A DNA stretch of 30,219 nt from Peptococcaceae bacterium UBA4997 (lineage in GTDB: Bacteria > Bacillota > Dehalobacteriia > UBA4068 > UBA4997): NCBI GenBank assembly GCA_002398485.1, contig DGYV01000060.1:5574-35792 (forward strand), written 5' to 3'. The notes beneath the pieces were generated by a model. The model had not been told where the DNA came from and did no database searches. It was given only the letters and a program-made list of their open reading frames with translations. This document shows, one piece after another, positions 1-8,879 of this stretch. The position numbers were made by a program, and so were the translations under genes. Each line of letters begins with the position of its first letter. Position 1 is the first letter of the stretch.

Positions 1-25
1 TTATTATTATTTTAAGTTAAAATTT

Positions 26-1312
26 TTATTTAATTTTTCTAGTTTCTAAATAAAAACGTTTATCCCGCGCGTGCCCCATGGAAAAAGTTTTTCTGGGCAA
101 AGCGCCGTCAAGTCTCACTGTGGTAAATAAGTCTGCTTTATCCATACCGGGCAGTAATATCCCTATGTTATGGGGCTTGCTTGCCAGCTTTACCACTGCA
201 TCCTCGCCATGGATATAATCCAATCTGCCTTTATGTTCTTCCAGGTACCAGTCGATAAAGTTCTGCAAAGTACCTACCGCAATATTAGAGGAAGGGTTTT
301 TTATCCAAATTTTTTCACGCCTTTTACAGGTAACATATTCAAAGCATTGGGAATCGGGCATAGGGGAAGAAGAAATTTGGTAATAATCTTCCAGCTCTAT
401 CATAAAGTGCTTCGCATTAACATCAAATAATACTCTGTGTATAGGCTCAAATTCCAAAGAATCGGAATGCAGGTTCACAACTTCTACCATTGCAAAACGA
501 GCGGGATGCTTACTTGCCGCTTCCGCGCCTATATCTTCCTTAAGCTTTTCATAACAGGTTTTAGCAGCAGCCAAAGAATGATTGCCATCCCCTACCGCAA
601 ACAACATTACACCTTTACCGGAAACCAAATAACGTGAAGCTGAAGAGGCCTCATTCAAAAGCCTTTCCATTTCGGTTTCCAAATGAGCAGCTGCTTTATC
701 ATCCATAACATAACCACTTACAGAACCGCTGGCCTGCATTAAGGGAAAATCATAAATTTGTTTAAAATCAGCCTTTTTTTCAGCTAATGGTTCAATTACC
801 CTGTATTCGCTGTCATCTATCAAAAGCATAACATGCGGTACTTCCAAAGGTGCTTTGTTACGTGTTTTAACGCGCGGAGGAATCCTATCCATCACGGTTC
901 CCTCAGTAGCCCTAACTAAAGTTTCGGCACCTGCTTCAAAGGAGTATTCTTCTAAATCTATCAAACCTACAACGCCTTTGCGTACCTTACCGTTATCCAG
1001 TTTGCGTTCCACATAAACATAGCTGTTTTCCAAAGTTTCAAAAAAACCATCCTCAATATACTTATGCATAGTCAAGTTAGCTTTTTCAATGCGTTCGTTT
1101 ATATCTTCATCCTTTAAGTAAACTTCAGGAACGGTGATTTTTAAGGTAGAGGGGTCATCACCAACTATATCCTCAACGGTTTGCCAGTATTTTGGCTCTG
1201 AAGTATATTGGTCGCAAGCCACTACACTCCAGCGGTACATTTTACCCGGCGCCGCATTTTGGGGTATCATAATATCCCCGGGATAGAAAGCAATCTTTTT
1301 CTTTTCCATCAT
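26..1312 (-). CDS. DUF1015 family protein
   Basis: A 428-residue soluble protein that I recognise as the DUF1015 family. Its biochemical role is not established. The family signature is visible as GDGNHSLAAA near residue 240, and the N-terminal stretch VVACDQYTSEPKYW is also typical. There is no signal peptide or membrane segment. Two ATG codons abut at the start (1312-1310 and 1309-1307). AGGAGG lies only 4 nt from the first and 7 nt from the second, so translation may begin at 1309. It follows yitT by 44 bp but has its own promoter inside the yitT 3' end. Family assignment is confident; function is unknown. Confidence 0.85.
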   Translation of the reverse strand: MMEKKKIAFYPGDIMIPQNAAPGKMYRWSVVACDQYTSEPKYWQTVEDIVGDDPSTLKITVPEVYLKDEDINERIEKANLTMHKYIEDGFFETLENSYVYVERKLDNGKVRKGVVGLIDLEEYSFEAGAETLVRATEGTVMDRIPPRVKTRNKAPLEVPHVMLLIDDSEYRVIEPLAEKKADFKQIYDFPLMQASGSVSGYVMDDKAAAHLETEMERLLNEASSASRYLVSGKGVMLFAVGDGNHSLAAAKTCYEKLKEDIGAEAASKHPARFAMVEVVNLHSDSLEFEPIHRVLFDVNAKHFMIELEDYYQISSSPMPDSQCFEYVTCKRREKIWIKNPSSNIAVGTLQNFIDWYLEEHKGRLDYIHGEDAVVKLASKPHNIGILLPGMDKADLFTTVRLDGALPRKTFSMGHARDKRFYLETRKIK

Positions 1313-1348
1313 TTTTCCTCCTATCTTAAATTAAACCTCGGCTTAATA

Positions 1349-1377
1349 ATTATACCCTAAGCCTGCTTTTCCTGCAA
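1349..1377 (-). promoter_or_regulatory. Sigma-A promoter of the DUF1015 gene
   Basis: On the minus strand TTGCAG (1377-1372) and a perfect TATAAT (1354-1349) are separated by 17 bp. The -35 box and most of the spacer lie within the last codons of yitT, so the DUF1015 gene can be transcribed independently of yitT. Confidence 0.6.
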
Positions 1378-2244
1378 GCCCTTAAAACCTTTACCCAGCA
1401 CTTCATGTGTATTGCTTACTATTATGAAGGCTTCCTCGTCCAAAGCATACACCAGTTTTTTAAGCCGATTAATTTCGCTTTGCGCTACCACACAAAGTAC
1501 AGCCTGCTTTTCGGTTTTTTTGTAAAGCCCCAAACAAGGGAAAAGTGTAACTCCGCGCTCAAGTTCAGATATTATGGTATTGCCTATCAAATCATTGTTT
1601 TCCGAAATTATCAGTACTGCCTTACTATATGCCATGCCCTCTTGAATAAAATCTATCATTTTGGAAGTCATAAAAATAGTTATCATGGCATACAAGGCAA
1701 CTTCCAATTCAAAGGCTATGGCTGCCAAGCTAACTACTACCCCATCTATCATAAGCAGGGTCTTGCCAACGGAGGTACCTGTAGTTTGCTGTAAAAGCCG
1801 CGCCATCAAATCCGTACCGCCCGTGGTACCGCCTGAACGAAAGACAATGCCCATACCAACACCGCAAAGGATACCGCCATAAATTGCAGCTAAAATAGTT
1901 TCATTGGTCCAAGCTTTTAAGTGTAATCCTTCCAAGAACAATAAAACCACCGACAATAATATAGCTCCGTAAGCCGAACGTAAAATAGGCCCGAATCCCC
2001 AGCGCCGCCAAGCTATCACAATAAGCGGAGCTTCTATTACCAGCATGGTAACACCAACAGGTATATTAAAATAATAATAAATTATTGTGGAAAAACCGCT
2101 TACACCGCCTGCGGCAATTTTATTTGGTATCAAAAATAAATCCAAGCCGAAGGCCGTAATAACAGCGCCTAATGTTATACCAAGCCATTCTCGCCAAGTA
2201 CCCCTAACCAATCTTTTGGTATCTAAACTTTTTTTCACATCCAT
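1357..2244 (-). CDS. YitT family membrane protein
   Basis: A YitT/DUF161-type integral membrane protein of 295 residues. Five or six hydrophobic segments fill the first 200 residues, including the family-like stretch FLIPNKIAAGGVSGFS. A soluble C-terminal DUF2179 domain of about 80 residues follows, with ELERGVTLFPCLGLY. Members of this family are membrane proteins of uncertain substrate. An upstream GTG at 2256 would add four residues. I prefer the ATG at 2244 because AGGTGA sits about 9 nt before it, while the GTG has no well-spaced ribosome site. The gene stands between the prfB terminator and the DUF1015 gene. Confidence 0.88.
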   Translation of the reverse strand: MDVKKSLDTKRLVRGTWREWLGITLGAVITAFGLDLFLIPNKIAAGGVSGFSTIIYYYFNIPVGVTMLVIEAPLIVIAWRRWGFGPILRSAYGAILLSVVLLFLEGLHLKAWTNETILAAIYGGILCGVGMGIVFRSGGTTGGTDLMARLLQQTTGTSVGKTLLMIDGVVVSLAAIAFELEVALYAMITIFMTSKMIDFIQEGMAYSKAVLIISENNDLIGNTIISELERGVTLFPCLGLYKKTEKQAVLCVVAQSEINRLKKLVYALDEEAFIIVSNTHEVLGKGFKGLQEKQA

Positions 2245-2331
2245 TTTAGGGCTCACCTCTCACTTTTCATAGTTTAGCCGAAGTTTACCAAATAAATGCA
2301 AAGAACATTTTAAACAATTAATATGCACTTA

Positions 2332-2360
2332 AAATAAAAAGACCTTTTTAAGGCCTTTTT
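2332..2360 (-). terminator. Intrinsic terminator after prfB
   Basis: On the minus strand a 9-bp stem (AAAAAGGCC paired with GGTCTTTTT, one G-U pair) with a 7-nt loop is followed by TTTTTATTTT. The pairing is better on this strand than on plus, where the G-U becomes a mismatch. It ends the secA-prfB unit about 110 nt past the prfB stop. Confidence 0.75.
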
Positions 2361-2473
2361 TATTTTTATCAAAGTAGAAACAGAGCTAAAATATTTGAAC
2401 AAATTTTACTGTAAAAAACCTTAAGTCAAAGATACACTAGTGCTTTCAAGGCCTGCCACAAAGTAAATTACTG

Positions 2474-3581
2474 TTAATCCATCTTTTTATTGAACATTTT
2501 CAAGTAAGCGCTCACCAAATCGTTTAACTCACCATCCATCACCGCATCTACATTACCGATTTCACAATTGGTACGGTGATCTTTGACCATACGATAAGGC
2601 TGGAAAACATAGGAACGGATCTGGCTGCCCCAGCCTATTTCCTGCTGCACGCCACGCATTTCCGCCAAAGCTTCTTCATGGGCTTTTATTTTCAGCTCCA
2701 GCAGCTTCGCCTGCAAAAGCTTCATTGCTTTATCCTTATTGGCATGCTGGCTCCGCTCATCCTGGCATTGTACCACAATACCCGTAGGTATGTGGGTAAT
2801 ACGCACCGCAGAATCAGTTTTGTTAACGTGCTGTCCGCCCGCTCCGCCCGAACGATAGGTATCTGTTTTCAAATCATCTGGGTTTATTTCTACCTCTTTA
2901 TCATTTTCCACCTGTGGCAGTACATCCACGGAAGCAAAAGAGGTATGACGCCGCGCGGACGAATCAAAAGGAGATATTCTAACCAGTCTGTGCACACCTT
3001 TTTCGCCTTTGAAGTGCCCATAGGCATTAAAACCATCCACTGCAAAAGTGATGCTTTTTATACCTGCTTCATCACCGGCCAAATAATCCATGGTGCTGGT
3101 TTTGAAACCCTGCTTTTCGGCATAACGGCTGTACATACGCCAAAGCATTTCCACCCAATCCTGAGCTTCCGTACCACCTGTACCTGCATGCAGGGAAACA
3201 ATGGCACCATGGCTGTCATAATCGCCTGAAAACAGTAAATTAAGCTCCAGGGCTTCCAGCTTTTTAGATAATTCCTTTACCAAAGCCTGCACTTCTTTTT
3301 CCATAGACGGGTCCTCAGCTTCCAAGGCCAGCTCCAGCATAGCTTCGGCATCCTCATAAAGCGTTTGCAGGTTTTTATATTCGGCTACCCTGTCTTTCAA
3401 ATAAGTAAGACGTTGTAATACTTTTTGAGCACTTTCCTGATCGTTCCAAAAAGTATCCTCATAGGTTTTGGCTTCCAATTCGCTTATTTCTTTTTCCTTG
3501 TTAGCCAAGTCAAAGAGAAGCCCTCATTTCCTGCAATTTTTCTTTCATTTCCGCTAATACAGGTTTATAATCTGCCAGCAT
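2474..3581 (-). CDS. prfB: Peptide chain release factor 2, with programmed +1 frameshift
   Basis: Release factor 2 terminates translation at UGA and UAA. The gene is in two frames. It starts at ATG 3581, with GGGAG 7 nt upstream, reads 23 codons to an in-frame TGA (3512-3510), then shifts +1 at CTTTGAC to continue to 2474. The product is 368 residues, the normal RF2 length. The stop-codon recognition tripeptide SPF is at about residues 203-205 and the catalytic GGQ at about 248-250, matching the E. coli positions closely. It lies 17 bp behind secA, the usual Bacillota order, and is probably cotranscribed with it. Product level is expected to be autoregulated through the frameshift. Confidence 0.96.
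3509..3528 (-). promoter_or_regulatory. prfB: RF2 programmed frameshift site
   Basis: On the minus strand the slippery heptamer CTTTGAC (3515-3509) is preceded by AGGGCTTCT, whose AGGG is an internal Shine-Dalgarno-like element. When RF2 is scarce the ribosome pauses on the TGA and slips from CTT to TTT-like pairing, restoring the reading frame. This is the classic autoregulatory arrangement. Confidence 0.93.
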
Positions 3582-3598
3582 TTCATCACTCCCAAGGC

Positions 3599-6229
3599 TT
3601 AGGCATTTTTGCCGCAGCAATTTTTATATTTTTTCCCACTGCCGCAAGGACAGGGATTATTCCTTCCTACTTTTTCCTCCGCCTTTTTAACAACAGGCTT
3701 TTTCTTTTGCGGCTTACCATCATCATCACCGCGGTTTTCCTGCAAGTCCTTGCGTTCTTCCAGCTTTTCGGCTATTTCCACACGCTGGATCAAACGTGTT
3801 ACTTCATCTTGAATATCGGCAACCATTTCCTGGAACATCACATAAGATTCGTTCCTATATTCCACTAATGGGTTTACCTGGCCTATACCCCTTAAACCAA
3901 TACCCTGGCGCAATTGATCCATGGCATCTATATGGTCCATCCACTTGCTGTCTACAGCCCGTAAAATCACAGAGCGCTCTATTTCTCTAAAGGTATCAGC
4001 CCCTATGCGCTCTTCTCTTTGTTCAAAATAAGCAATGGCTTTAGAGGCAATAAGTTCACTTACCTCGTCAATATCAATATTTTTGATTTCTTGAGGCTGT
4101 ATATCATGCTTGGGCAAGGCTATCTCAATATCTTTCAGAAAAATAGGTATATCCCATTCCTCGGTATATTGATTGTTCACTGCTTTATATTTTTCAACAA
4201 CACGGTTTATGCTTTCGGTAATCATGTGAATTACCTGCTCACGCAGATCCTCGCCCCTAAGTATATCCATACGTTGCGAATAGATGATCTGACGCTGCTG
4301 ATTCATGATATCATCATATTCCAGCACATTTTTACGGATTTCAAAGTTTCTGCCTTCTACCTTTTTCTGAGCACTTTCAATGGAACGGCTCACCATAGCA
4401 TTATCAATAGGCATACTGTCGTCCATACCCAGTTTATCCATCATGTTCGCCAAATTATCGCCGCCGAAACGCCGCATCAAGTCATCATCCATGGAAATAT
4501 AAAAACGGCTGCTGCCAGGGTCGCCCTGACGTCCCGCACGACCACGCAGCTGGTTATCGATACGGCGGCTTTCGTGCCTTTCCGTACCTATAATAGCCAA
4601 ACCGCCCATTTCAACTACCTTTTGCCAATCTGCCTTGGCTTCCTTACTAAATTGTTTTAAAAGTGTTTCTTCCTCAGCCTCACTCAATTCTTTATCAGGG
4701 TTTGCTTCCTTTTCCTGGCGCAGCATGAATTCGGGGTTACCGCCCAAAATGATGTCGGTACCGCGGCCTGCCATATTGGTGGCAATGGTTACGGCACCCA
4801 TACGGCCTGCCTGTGCCACTATCTCCGCTTCTTTTTCATGAAACTTGGCATTCAATACCTTGTGCTCTATACCGCGCTGTTTTAATAAACGGCTCAAATA
4901 CTCAGATTTTTCAATGGAAACCGTACCTACAAGTATGGGCTGGCCCGTGGCATGGCGTTCCACTATTTCATCCGCTACCGCCTCAAATTTACCCGGTACG
5001 GTACGGAAAATAACATCCGGCATATCCTGCCTTAACATGGGTTTATTGGTAGGAATGACCACAACATCCAGCCCATAGATATTTCTGAATTCATCTTCTT
5101 CAGTGGCTGCTGTACCTGTCATGCCAGCCAGTTTTTTATACATACGGAAATAGTTTTGGAAGGTAATGGTAGCCAAGGTTTGGCTTTCCCTTTCTATTTT
5201 CACATTCTCCTTGGCCTCTATAGCCTGGTGCAAACCTTCGCTGTAACGGCGCCCAAACATCAAACGGCCGGTAAATTCATCTACTATAATCACTTCACCG
5301 TCTTTTACCACATAATCACGGTCGCGTTTAAATATTTTATGCGCCTTCAAGGCCTGCTGCACGTGGTGGTTTATCAGGATATTGCTATCATCATATAGGT
5401 TTTCTATACCCAGTATTTTTTCTACTTTCGCCACGCCGTCTTCGGTAAGCATTACCACCTTGGCTTTTTCATCTATGGTATAATCCTCTTCCAAATGCAA
5501 GCGGGGGATCACATTATTTGCGGTATAATAAAGCTCGGTAGGTTTTGCGGAAGGACCGCTGATGATAAGCGGTGTACGCGCCTCGTCCACTAAAATACTG
5601 TCCACTTCGTCCACTATGGCATAGTTGAGCGGACGTTGTACCATAAAATCAGGACGCACCGCCATATTATCACGCAGATAATCAAAACCAAATTCATTGT
5701 TCGTTCCATAAGTAATATCACAATTATAAGCCGCTTTTTTATCAGTATGTTCCACACCATGTACTATCAAACCCACACTTAAACCCAAAAACTTGTAAAG
5801 CTGCCCCATCCATTCGCTGTCGCGGCGTGCCAAATAATCATTGACAGTGATAACATGCACGCCCTTACCTTCCAAGGCATTCAAATAAACGGGAGCGGTA
5901 GCTACCAAAGTTTTACCTTCACCTGTTTTCATTTCGGAAATCCGGCCATCATGCAGAGCCATGCCGCCTATCAGCTGAACATCAAAATGCCGCATTCCCA
6001 AAACCCTGCGGGAAGCTTCCCTTACCACCGCAAAAGCCGGGATCAATAAATCGTTCAAGGGAACACCCTTTGCCAAATCCTGCCTGAACTCAACTGTTTT
6101 GTTTTGCAGCTCCGTGTCGCTCAAGGCCTCCATAGAAGGCTCTAAAGCGGCTATTTCATCAACCACCTTCTGATACTTTTTAATATCACGGGCATTGCCG
6201 TCAAAAATCTTTTTAAAAATACTTGCCAA
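3599..6229 (-). CDS. secA: Preprotein translocase ATPase SecA
   Basis: SecA drives secretion of unfolded preproteins through SecYEG by ATP hydrolysis at the inner face of the membrane. The 876-residue protein is full length. Walker A MKTGEGKT is at residues 100-107 and the Walker B/DEAD-type DEVD at 207-210. The C-terminal zinc-binding tail has the CxCx8CC pattern ([15 protein letters not shown]). The start is TTG at 6229, chosen because GGAGGT lies 8 nt upstream and no better start exists nearby. A strong promoter lies directly upstream and prfB follows 17 bp downstream. It is needed for export of the secreted proteins encoded elsewhere in this window. Confidence 0.97.
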   Translation of the reverse strand: MASIFKKIFDGNARDIKKYQKVVDEIAALEPSMEALSDTELQNKTVEFRQDLAKGVPLNDLLIPAFAVVREASRRVLGMRHFDVQLIGGMALHDGRISEMKTGEGKTLVATAPVYLNALEGKGVHVITVNDYLARRDSEWMGQLYKFLGLSVGLIVHGVEHTDKKAAYNCDITYGTNNEFGFDYLRDNMAVRPDFMVQRPLNYAIVDEVDSILVDEARTPLIISGPSAKPTELYYTANNVIPRLHLEEDYTIDEKAKVVMLTEDGVAKVEKILGIENLYDDSNILINHHVQQALKAHKIFKRDRDYVVKDGEVIIVDEFTGRLMFGRRYSEGLHQAIEAKENVKIERESQTLATITFQNYFRMYKKLAGMTGTAATEEDEFRNIYGLDVVVIPTNKPMLRQDMPDVIFRTVPGKFEAVADEIVERHATGQPILVGTVSIEKSEYLSRLLKQRGIEHKVLNAKFHEKEAEIVAQAGRMGAVTIATNMAGRGTDIILGGNPEFMLRQEKEANPDKELSEAEEETLLKQFSKEAKADWQKVVEMGGLAIIGTERHESRRIDNQLRGRAGRQGDPGSSRFYISMDDDLMRRFGGDNLANMMDKLGMDDSMPIDNAMVSRSIESAQKKVEGRNFEIRKNVLEYDDIMNQQRQIIYSQRMDILRGEDLREQVIHMITESINRVVEKYKAVNNQYTEEWDIPIFLKDIEIALPKHDIQPQEIKNIDIDEVSELIASKAIAYFEQREERIGADTFREIERSVILRAVDSKWMDHIDAMDQLRQGIGLRGIGQVNPLVEYRNESYVMFQEMVADIQDEVTRLIQRVEIAEKLEERKDLQENRGDDDGKPQKKKPVVKKAEEKVGRNNPCPCGSGKKYKNCCGKNA

Positions 6230-6307
6230 TTTATTGCACCTCCGTATTAAGCATCATACATATATAAAAAACCATTTTGGCTTTTATTCGCTAAAACATC
6301 AATCTTA

Positions 6308-6337
6308 ATTATAACACCTGCGCTATTGGCTTGTAAA
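6308..6337 (-). promoter_or_regulatory. Promoter of secA-prfB
   Basis: On the minus strand TTTACA (6337-6332), an 18-bp spacer and a perfect TATAAT (6313-6308) are present. The spacer ends in TGT, forming an extended -10 (TGTTATAAT). It lies about 80 bp upstream of the secA TTG start and just below the preceding gene's terminator. Confidence 0.75.
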
Positions 6338-6371
6338 TCTTTTTAATATTACCCTTTGTTGTATAAAGAAC

Positions 6372-6404
6372 AAAAAAACGGGAGGGCAAATACTAACCCC
6401 CCCC
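6372..6404 (-). terminator. Intrinsic terminator after the lipoprotein gene
   Basis: On the minus strand a run of eight G (6404-6397) can pair with CCCTCCC (6386-6380), using one G-U pair, around a 10-nt loop. It is followed by G and seven T. It separates the lipoprotein unit from the secA promoter. Confidence 0.75.
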
Positions 6405-6484
6405 ATTAACAGTATGATAATATGATTATACTTCTTTTATCAAAACTTTAATTTCCTATTCCCAATAAACATTTTATCTAAAAT

Positions 6485-7129
6485 CTAATGCAATTCAAAA
6501 CATAGAGTATAAGAGCTTACTTTGTTTTCTGTAATATCTATACGCATAAAAGGCACTATATCAACAGGGGTAAGAATTATCAAATTCGGAGTACCGTTTT
6601 CATCCTTATATACAGCGCCGGCATTACCGTTGAAGGTATCTTCACCGTAAAAAGAACCGTTCACATCAGTTTGCCAATCCTTTTCCTGCGGATACTGAGC
6701 CAAAACCTGCTCCAGCGTATCGCCTATCTTTAAGCCGCGAGGGCCCTCCTGGGCAGAAGAGCTGTTAATAATAATGTAACTCAGCATATGTTGCGTAGAG
6801 GAAAGCTGGTCATAAAAAAAATCATATTCGGCATCCTCATAAAAATACTTGGTGTAGCCCATACCTTCACCCATACTCTCATCCTCAGTTCTCAAAGGCT
6901 TGCCCAGTTTATCTACAAGCTCGGTTTCCATAGTTTCGCTGCCAATACCGTTATAAAGCACCTCATCACCGCTTAAACGGGTAGTTTTCTTCTGCGCAGG
7001 CTCTGTAACGGGTGGAGTTTCATTAGAGGACGCTCCTTGGTTTTCATCCCCTATGCCTTTATTTCCGCAAGCCACAAACAAAGGCAGTAGCAGTAATGTT
7101 GAAACAATCATAATCAATTGTTTTTTCAT
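6485..7129 (-). CDS. Predicted lipoprotein of unknown function
   Basis: A 214-residue secreted lipoprotein whose family I do not recognise with certainty. The signal sequence ends in the lipobox FVAC (Cys21), followed by a Ser/Thr/Pro-rich linker to about residue 50. The rest looks like two related modules: LVDKLGKPLRT near residue 75 and GLKIGDTLEQVLAQYP near residue 133 share the G..L..vL...P pattern seen in small beta/alpha lipoprotein folds such as SmpA/BLIP-like or DUF4309 proteins. The ATG has GAGG about 7 nt upstream. It is monocistronic, flanked by terminators on both sides. No function is assigned. Confidence 0.75.
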   Translation of the reverse strand: MKKQLIMIVSTLLLLPLFVACGNKGIGDENQGASSNETPPVTEPAQKKTTRLSGDEVLYNGIGSETMETELVDKLGKPLRTEDESMGEGMGYTKYFYEDAEYDFFYDQLSSTQHMLSYIIINSSSAQEGPRGLKIGDTLEQVLAQYPQEKDWQTDVNGSFYGEDTFNGNAGAVYKDENGTPNLIILTPVDIVPFMRIDITENKVSSYTLCFELH

Positions 7130-7248
7130 AACTTAACCTCACTTATCAAATAGTTTTTAGTGTTTCGCTATATATTTTTTATGTGTATATTGTTTTGACA
7201 GCAAAACCAAAATTTTTGTTCCATTAAAAAGCACGTTAATAGGGTCTA

Positions 7249-7280
7249 TAAAATAAAAAAGCCCGCTTAAGCGGGCTTTT
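7249..7280 (-). terminator. Intrinsic terminator after hpf
   Basis: A perfect palindrome (GCCCGC TTAA GCGGGC, 7261-7276) is flanked by A6 and T4 tracts. On the minus strand it is followed by TTTTTTATTTT, a few bases past the hpf stop. It could act in both directions, but only minus-strand genes are present. Confidence 0.88.
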
Positions 7281-7284
7281 AGTT

Positions 7285-7809
7285 TTATACTTCGGGCTGC
7301 AATAAACCATAGTTACCGTCTTTCCTACGGTAGACAACATTTATATTATCAGTTTCATCGTTTACAAAAACAAAAAAGTTATGGCCCAAGAGATCCATTT
7401 GCATAATGGCCTCTTCCACAGCCAAAGGTTTTATATCAAAAGTTTTGGTACGAACCAAGCGGCTTTCATTCTCCTGCTCCGGTATTTCCATGATCACTTT
7501 TCTGTTTATGCTGCCTTCACGCATTTTTTTCGCCAAACGGGTTTTATGCTTTCTAACCTGACGTTCCAGTTTTTCCACAACATCATCAATGCAGGCGTAC
7601 ATATTAACGCCCTCTTCCTCGCCACGGAGAATGACACCGTTCAACGGCATAGTTACTTCAACTTTATGTCTATCCTTCTGCACACTCATGGTAACAAAAG
7701 CTTCGTCAAGCCCACCTACCATTTTATCAAATTTATTAAGCCTTTTTTCCACATATTCACGCATAGCATTCGTAATTTCCAAATTACGGCCCTTCACATT
7801 AATTAACAT
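7285..7809 (-). CDS. hpf: Long-form ribosome hibernation promoting factor
   Basis: HPF binds the 30S decoding region and, in the long form, dimerises ribosomes into inactive 100S particles in stationary phase. At 174 residues this is the long type. The N-terminal S30AE domain covers about residues 1-100 (MLINVKGRNLEITNAMREYVEKRL). After a basic linker, the C-terminal dimerisation domain covers about 118-174 (VRTKTFDIKPLAVEEAIMQM, then a stretch ending NYGLLQPEV). AGGAG lies 9 nt before the ATG. The 309-base leader region upstream carries two DnaA boxes, a palindrome and a hairpin next to the ribosome site, so regulation is probably more than a simple housekeeping promoter. Confidence 0.95.
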   Translation of the reverse strand: MLINVKGRNLEITNAMREYVEKRLNKFDKMVGGLDEAFVTMSVQKDRHKVEVTMPLNGVILRGEEEGVNMYACIDDVVEKLERQVRKHKTRLAKKMREGSINRKVIMEIPEQENESRLVRTKTFDIKPLAVEEAIMQMDLLGHNFFVFVNDETDNINVVYRRKDGNYGLLQPEV

Positions 7810-7828
7810 AACTCCACTCTCCTCTCAG

Positions 7829-7849
7829 GATCAAAGCAAAGCCTTGATC
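7829..7849 (-). promoter_or_regulatory. Hairpin in the hpf leader next to the ribosome site
   Basis: On the minus strand GATCAAGGC, a TTT loop and GCTTTGATC form a 9-bp stem with one G-U pair, ending a few bases before the AGGAG of hpf. It has no T tract, so it is not a terminator. A role in mRNA stability or translation is only an inference. Confidence 0.45.
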
Positions 7850-7983
7850 TTTTATAATTAATATTAAACCTTCAACTGCAAAAATCCTGCCTGTTTCTCA
7901 GTTATTAAAGGCTTAAAAGAACACTTTTTTCTATTGAAAATCAATTTTTAGATAATTGTACAAGTATAATTTCTACCCATCCC

Positions 7984-8001
7984 TGTGGATAATGTGGATA
8001 A
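7984..8001 (-). promoter_or_regulatory. Two abutting perfect DnaA boxes upstream of hpf
   Basis: On the minus strand TTATCCACA occurs twice with no gap (8001-7993 and 7992-7984). Each is an exact match to the DnaA-box consensus TTATNCACA. They lie in the 309-base space between comF and hpf (7810-8118), about 180 bp before hpf. That space also has a TTGACA (8033-8028) inside the palindrome ACTATTG-T-CAATAGT (8023-8037), without a convincing -10 at 17 bp. No dnaA, dnaN or rpmH is nearby, so this is not a normal oriC. DnaA-linked control of hpf is an inference. Confidence 0.6.
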
Positions 8002-8118
8002 ACCTGTTAATAACCTGCTAAAACTATTGTCAATAGTATTTCTTAATTTTTTTTGTTTTGGCAAAATTGGATATATTTACTAAAACAAGCTCTAATTTTA
8101 GAATTGTTTGTCGAATCA

Positions 8119-8811
8119 TTAAAACGGCAATTTGGCGCCTGCCGCTGTAAGACCAATTATTTCTTTTGCTCCTGCCTCACTAAGCAGCTTGGCGCAGTTG
8201 CTCATGGTAGCTCCGGTAGTAAATATATCATCCACCAAAAGGATTTTTTTACCCCTTATCTGATCGATTTGCGGGCCAACGCCAAAAGCACCCTTGATGT
8301 TTTTAAACCTTTCCTTACGACCAAATTGGCTTTGACTGTTGGAGTTGATACCTCTTATCAAAGCTTTTGTGATCACAGGCAAATCAAGCTCCTGACCCAC
8401 TGTTTTAGCCAAGAGAAGGGATTGGTTATAACCGCGTTCTGCAAGCCTTTCTGGGTGAATAGGCACAGCTACGATGGCATCTATATTACTGAAGGCCGGC
8501 TTATTTTTTATCTGTTCTGCCATAAGCCTGCCTATAGGGCGAGCCAAACCCCGCTTGCAGCGAAACTTATACTGCAAGATATAACGCCGGTATTCACCCT
8601 CATAAGGGGCTACCGTTTCTACCTCCTTAATATAGTGCAACCTTTCGATTTGGCACCAGCTGCACACGGCTTCTTCTTTTACAATAAAGCCGCCGCATTT
8701 TTCACACTTATGCACCGAAGAATGAGCAAGCTTTTCCTTGCAATCAGTACAAATACCGTTCGATACATGTTTTTTACCGCAAATCAAACAAGCGTTAAAG
8801 GGATAAATCAA
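8119..8811 (-). CDS. comF: ComF family phosphoribosyltransferase-like protein
   Basis: ComF proteins are needed for DNA uptake in competent Bacillota and resemble phosphoribosyltransferases. Four CxxC pairs in the first 55 residues (C8/C11, C21/C24, C36/C39, C50/C53) form a zinc-binding head. The PRPP-loop motif ILLVDDIFTTGAT is near residue 195. The listed start is TTG 8811, but no ribosome site precedes it. AAGGAGG at 8857-8851 instead sits 9 nt before an in-frame ATC at 8841, which would add ten residues (IGKIVSEILS) of the kind usual before the ComF Cys motif. The true start is therefore uncertain. It ends the transcription unit that includes the two small genes upstream. Confidence 0.88.
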   Translation of the reverse strand: MIYPFNACLICGKKHVSNGICTDCKEKLAHSSVHKCEKCGGFIVKEEAVCSWCQIERLHYIKEVETVAPYEGEYRRYILQYKFRCKRGLARPIGRLMAEQIKNKPAFSNIDAIVAVPIHPERLAERGYNQSLLLAKTVGQELDLPVITKALIRGINSNSQSQFGRKERFKNIKGAFGVGPQIDQIRGKKILLVDDIFTTGATMSNCAKLLSEAGAKEIIGLTAAGAKLPF

Positions 8812-8879
8812 GGATAATATTTCGCTTACAATTTTACCGATGAAAAATCACCTCCTTAAAAAGAATTTAGCCAAAAATA

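Noticed and set aside
2576..3229. A 217-codon plus-strand frame opposite prfB
   Set aside because: It is antisense to a certain prfB frame, has no family likeness, and its composition is that of a shadow frame. The same holds for the other plus-strand frames across the window, such as 8053-8817 opposite comF and 21032-21868 opposite the RND gene.
7810..8118. Possible origin of replication
   Set aside because: Only two DnaA boxes are present, there are no clustered boxes in both orientations, and no dnaA, dnaN, rpmH or gidA gene is nearby.
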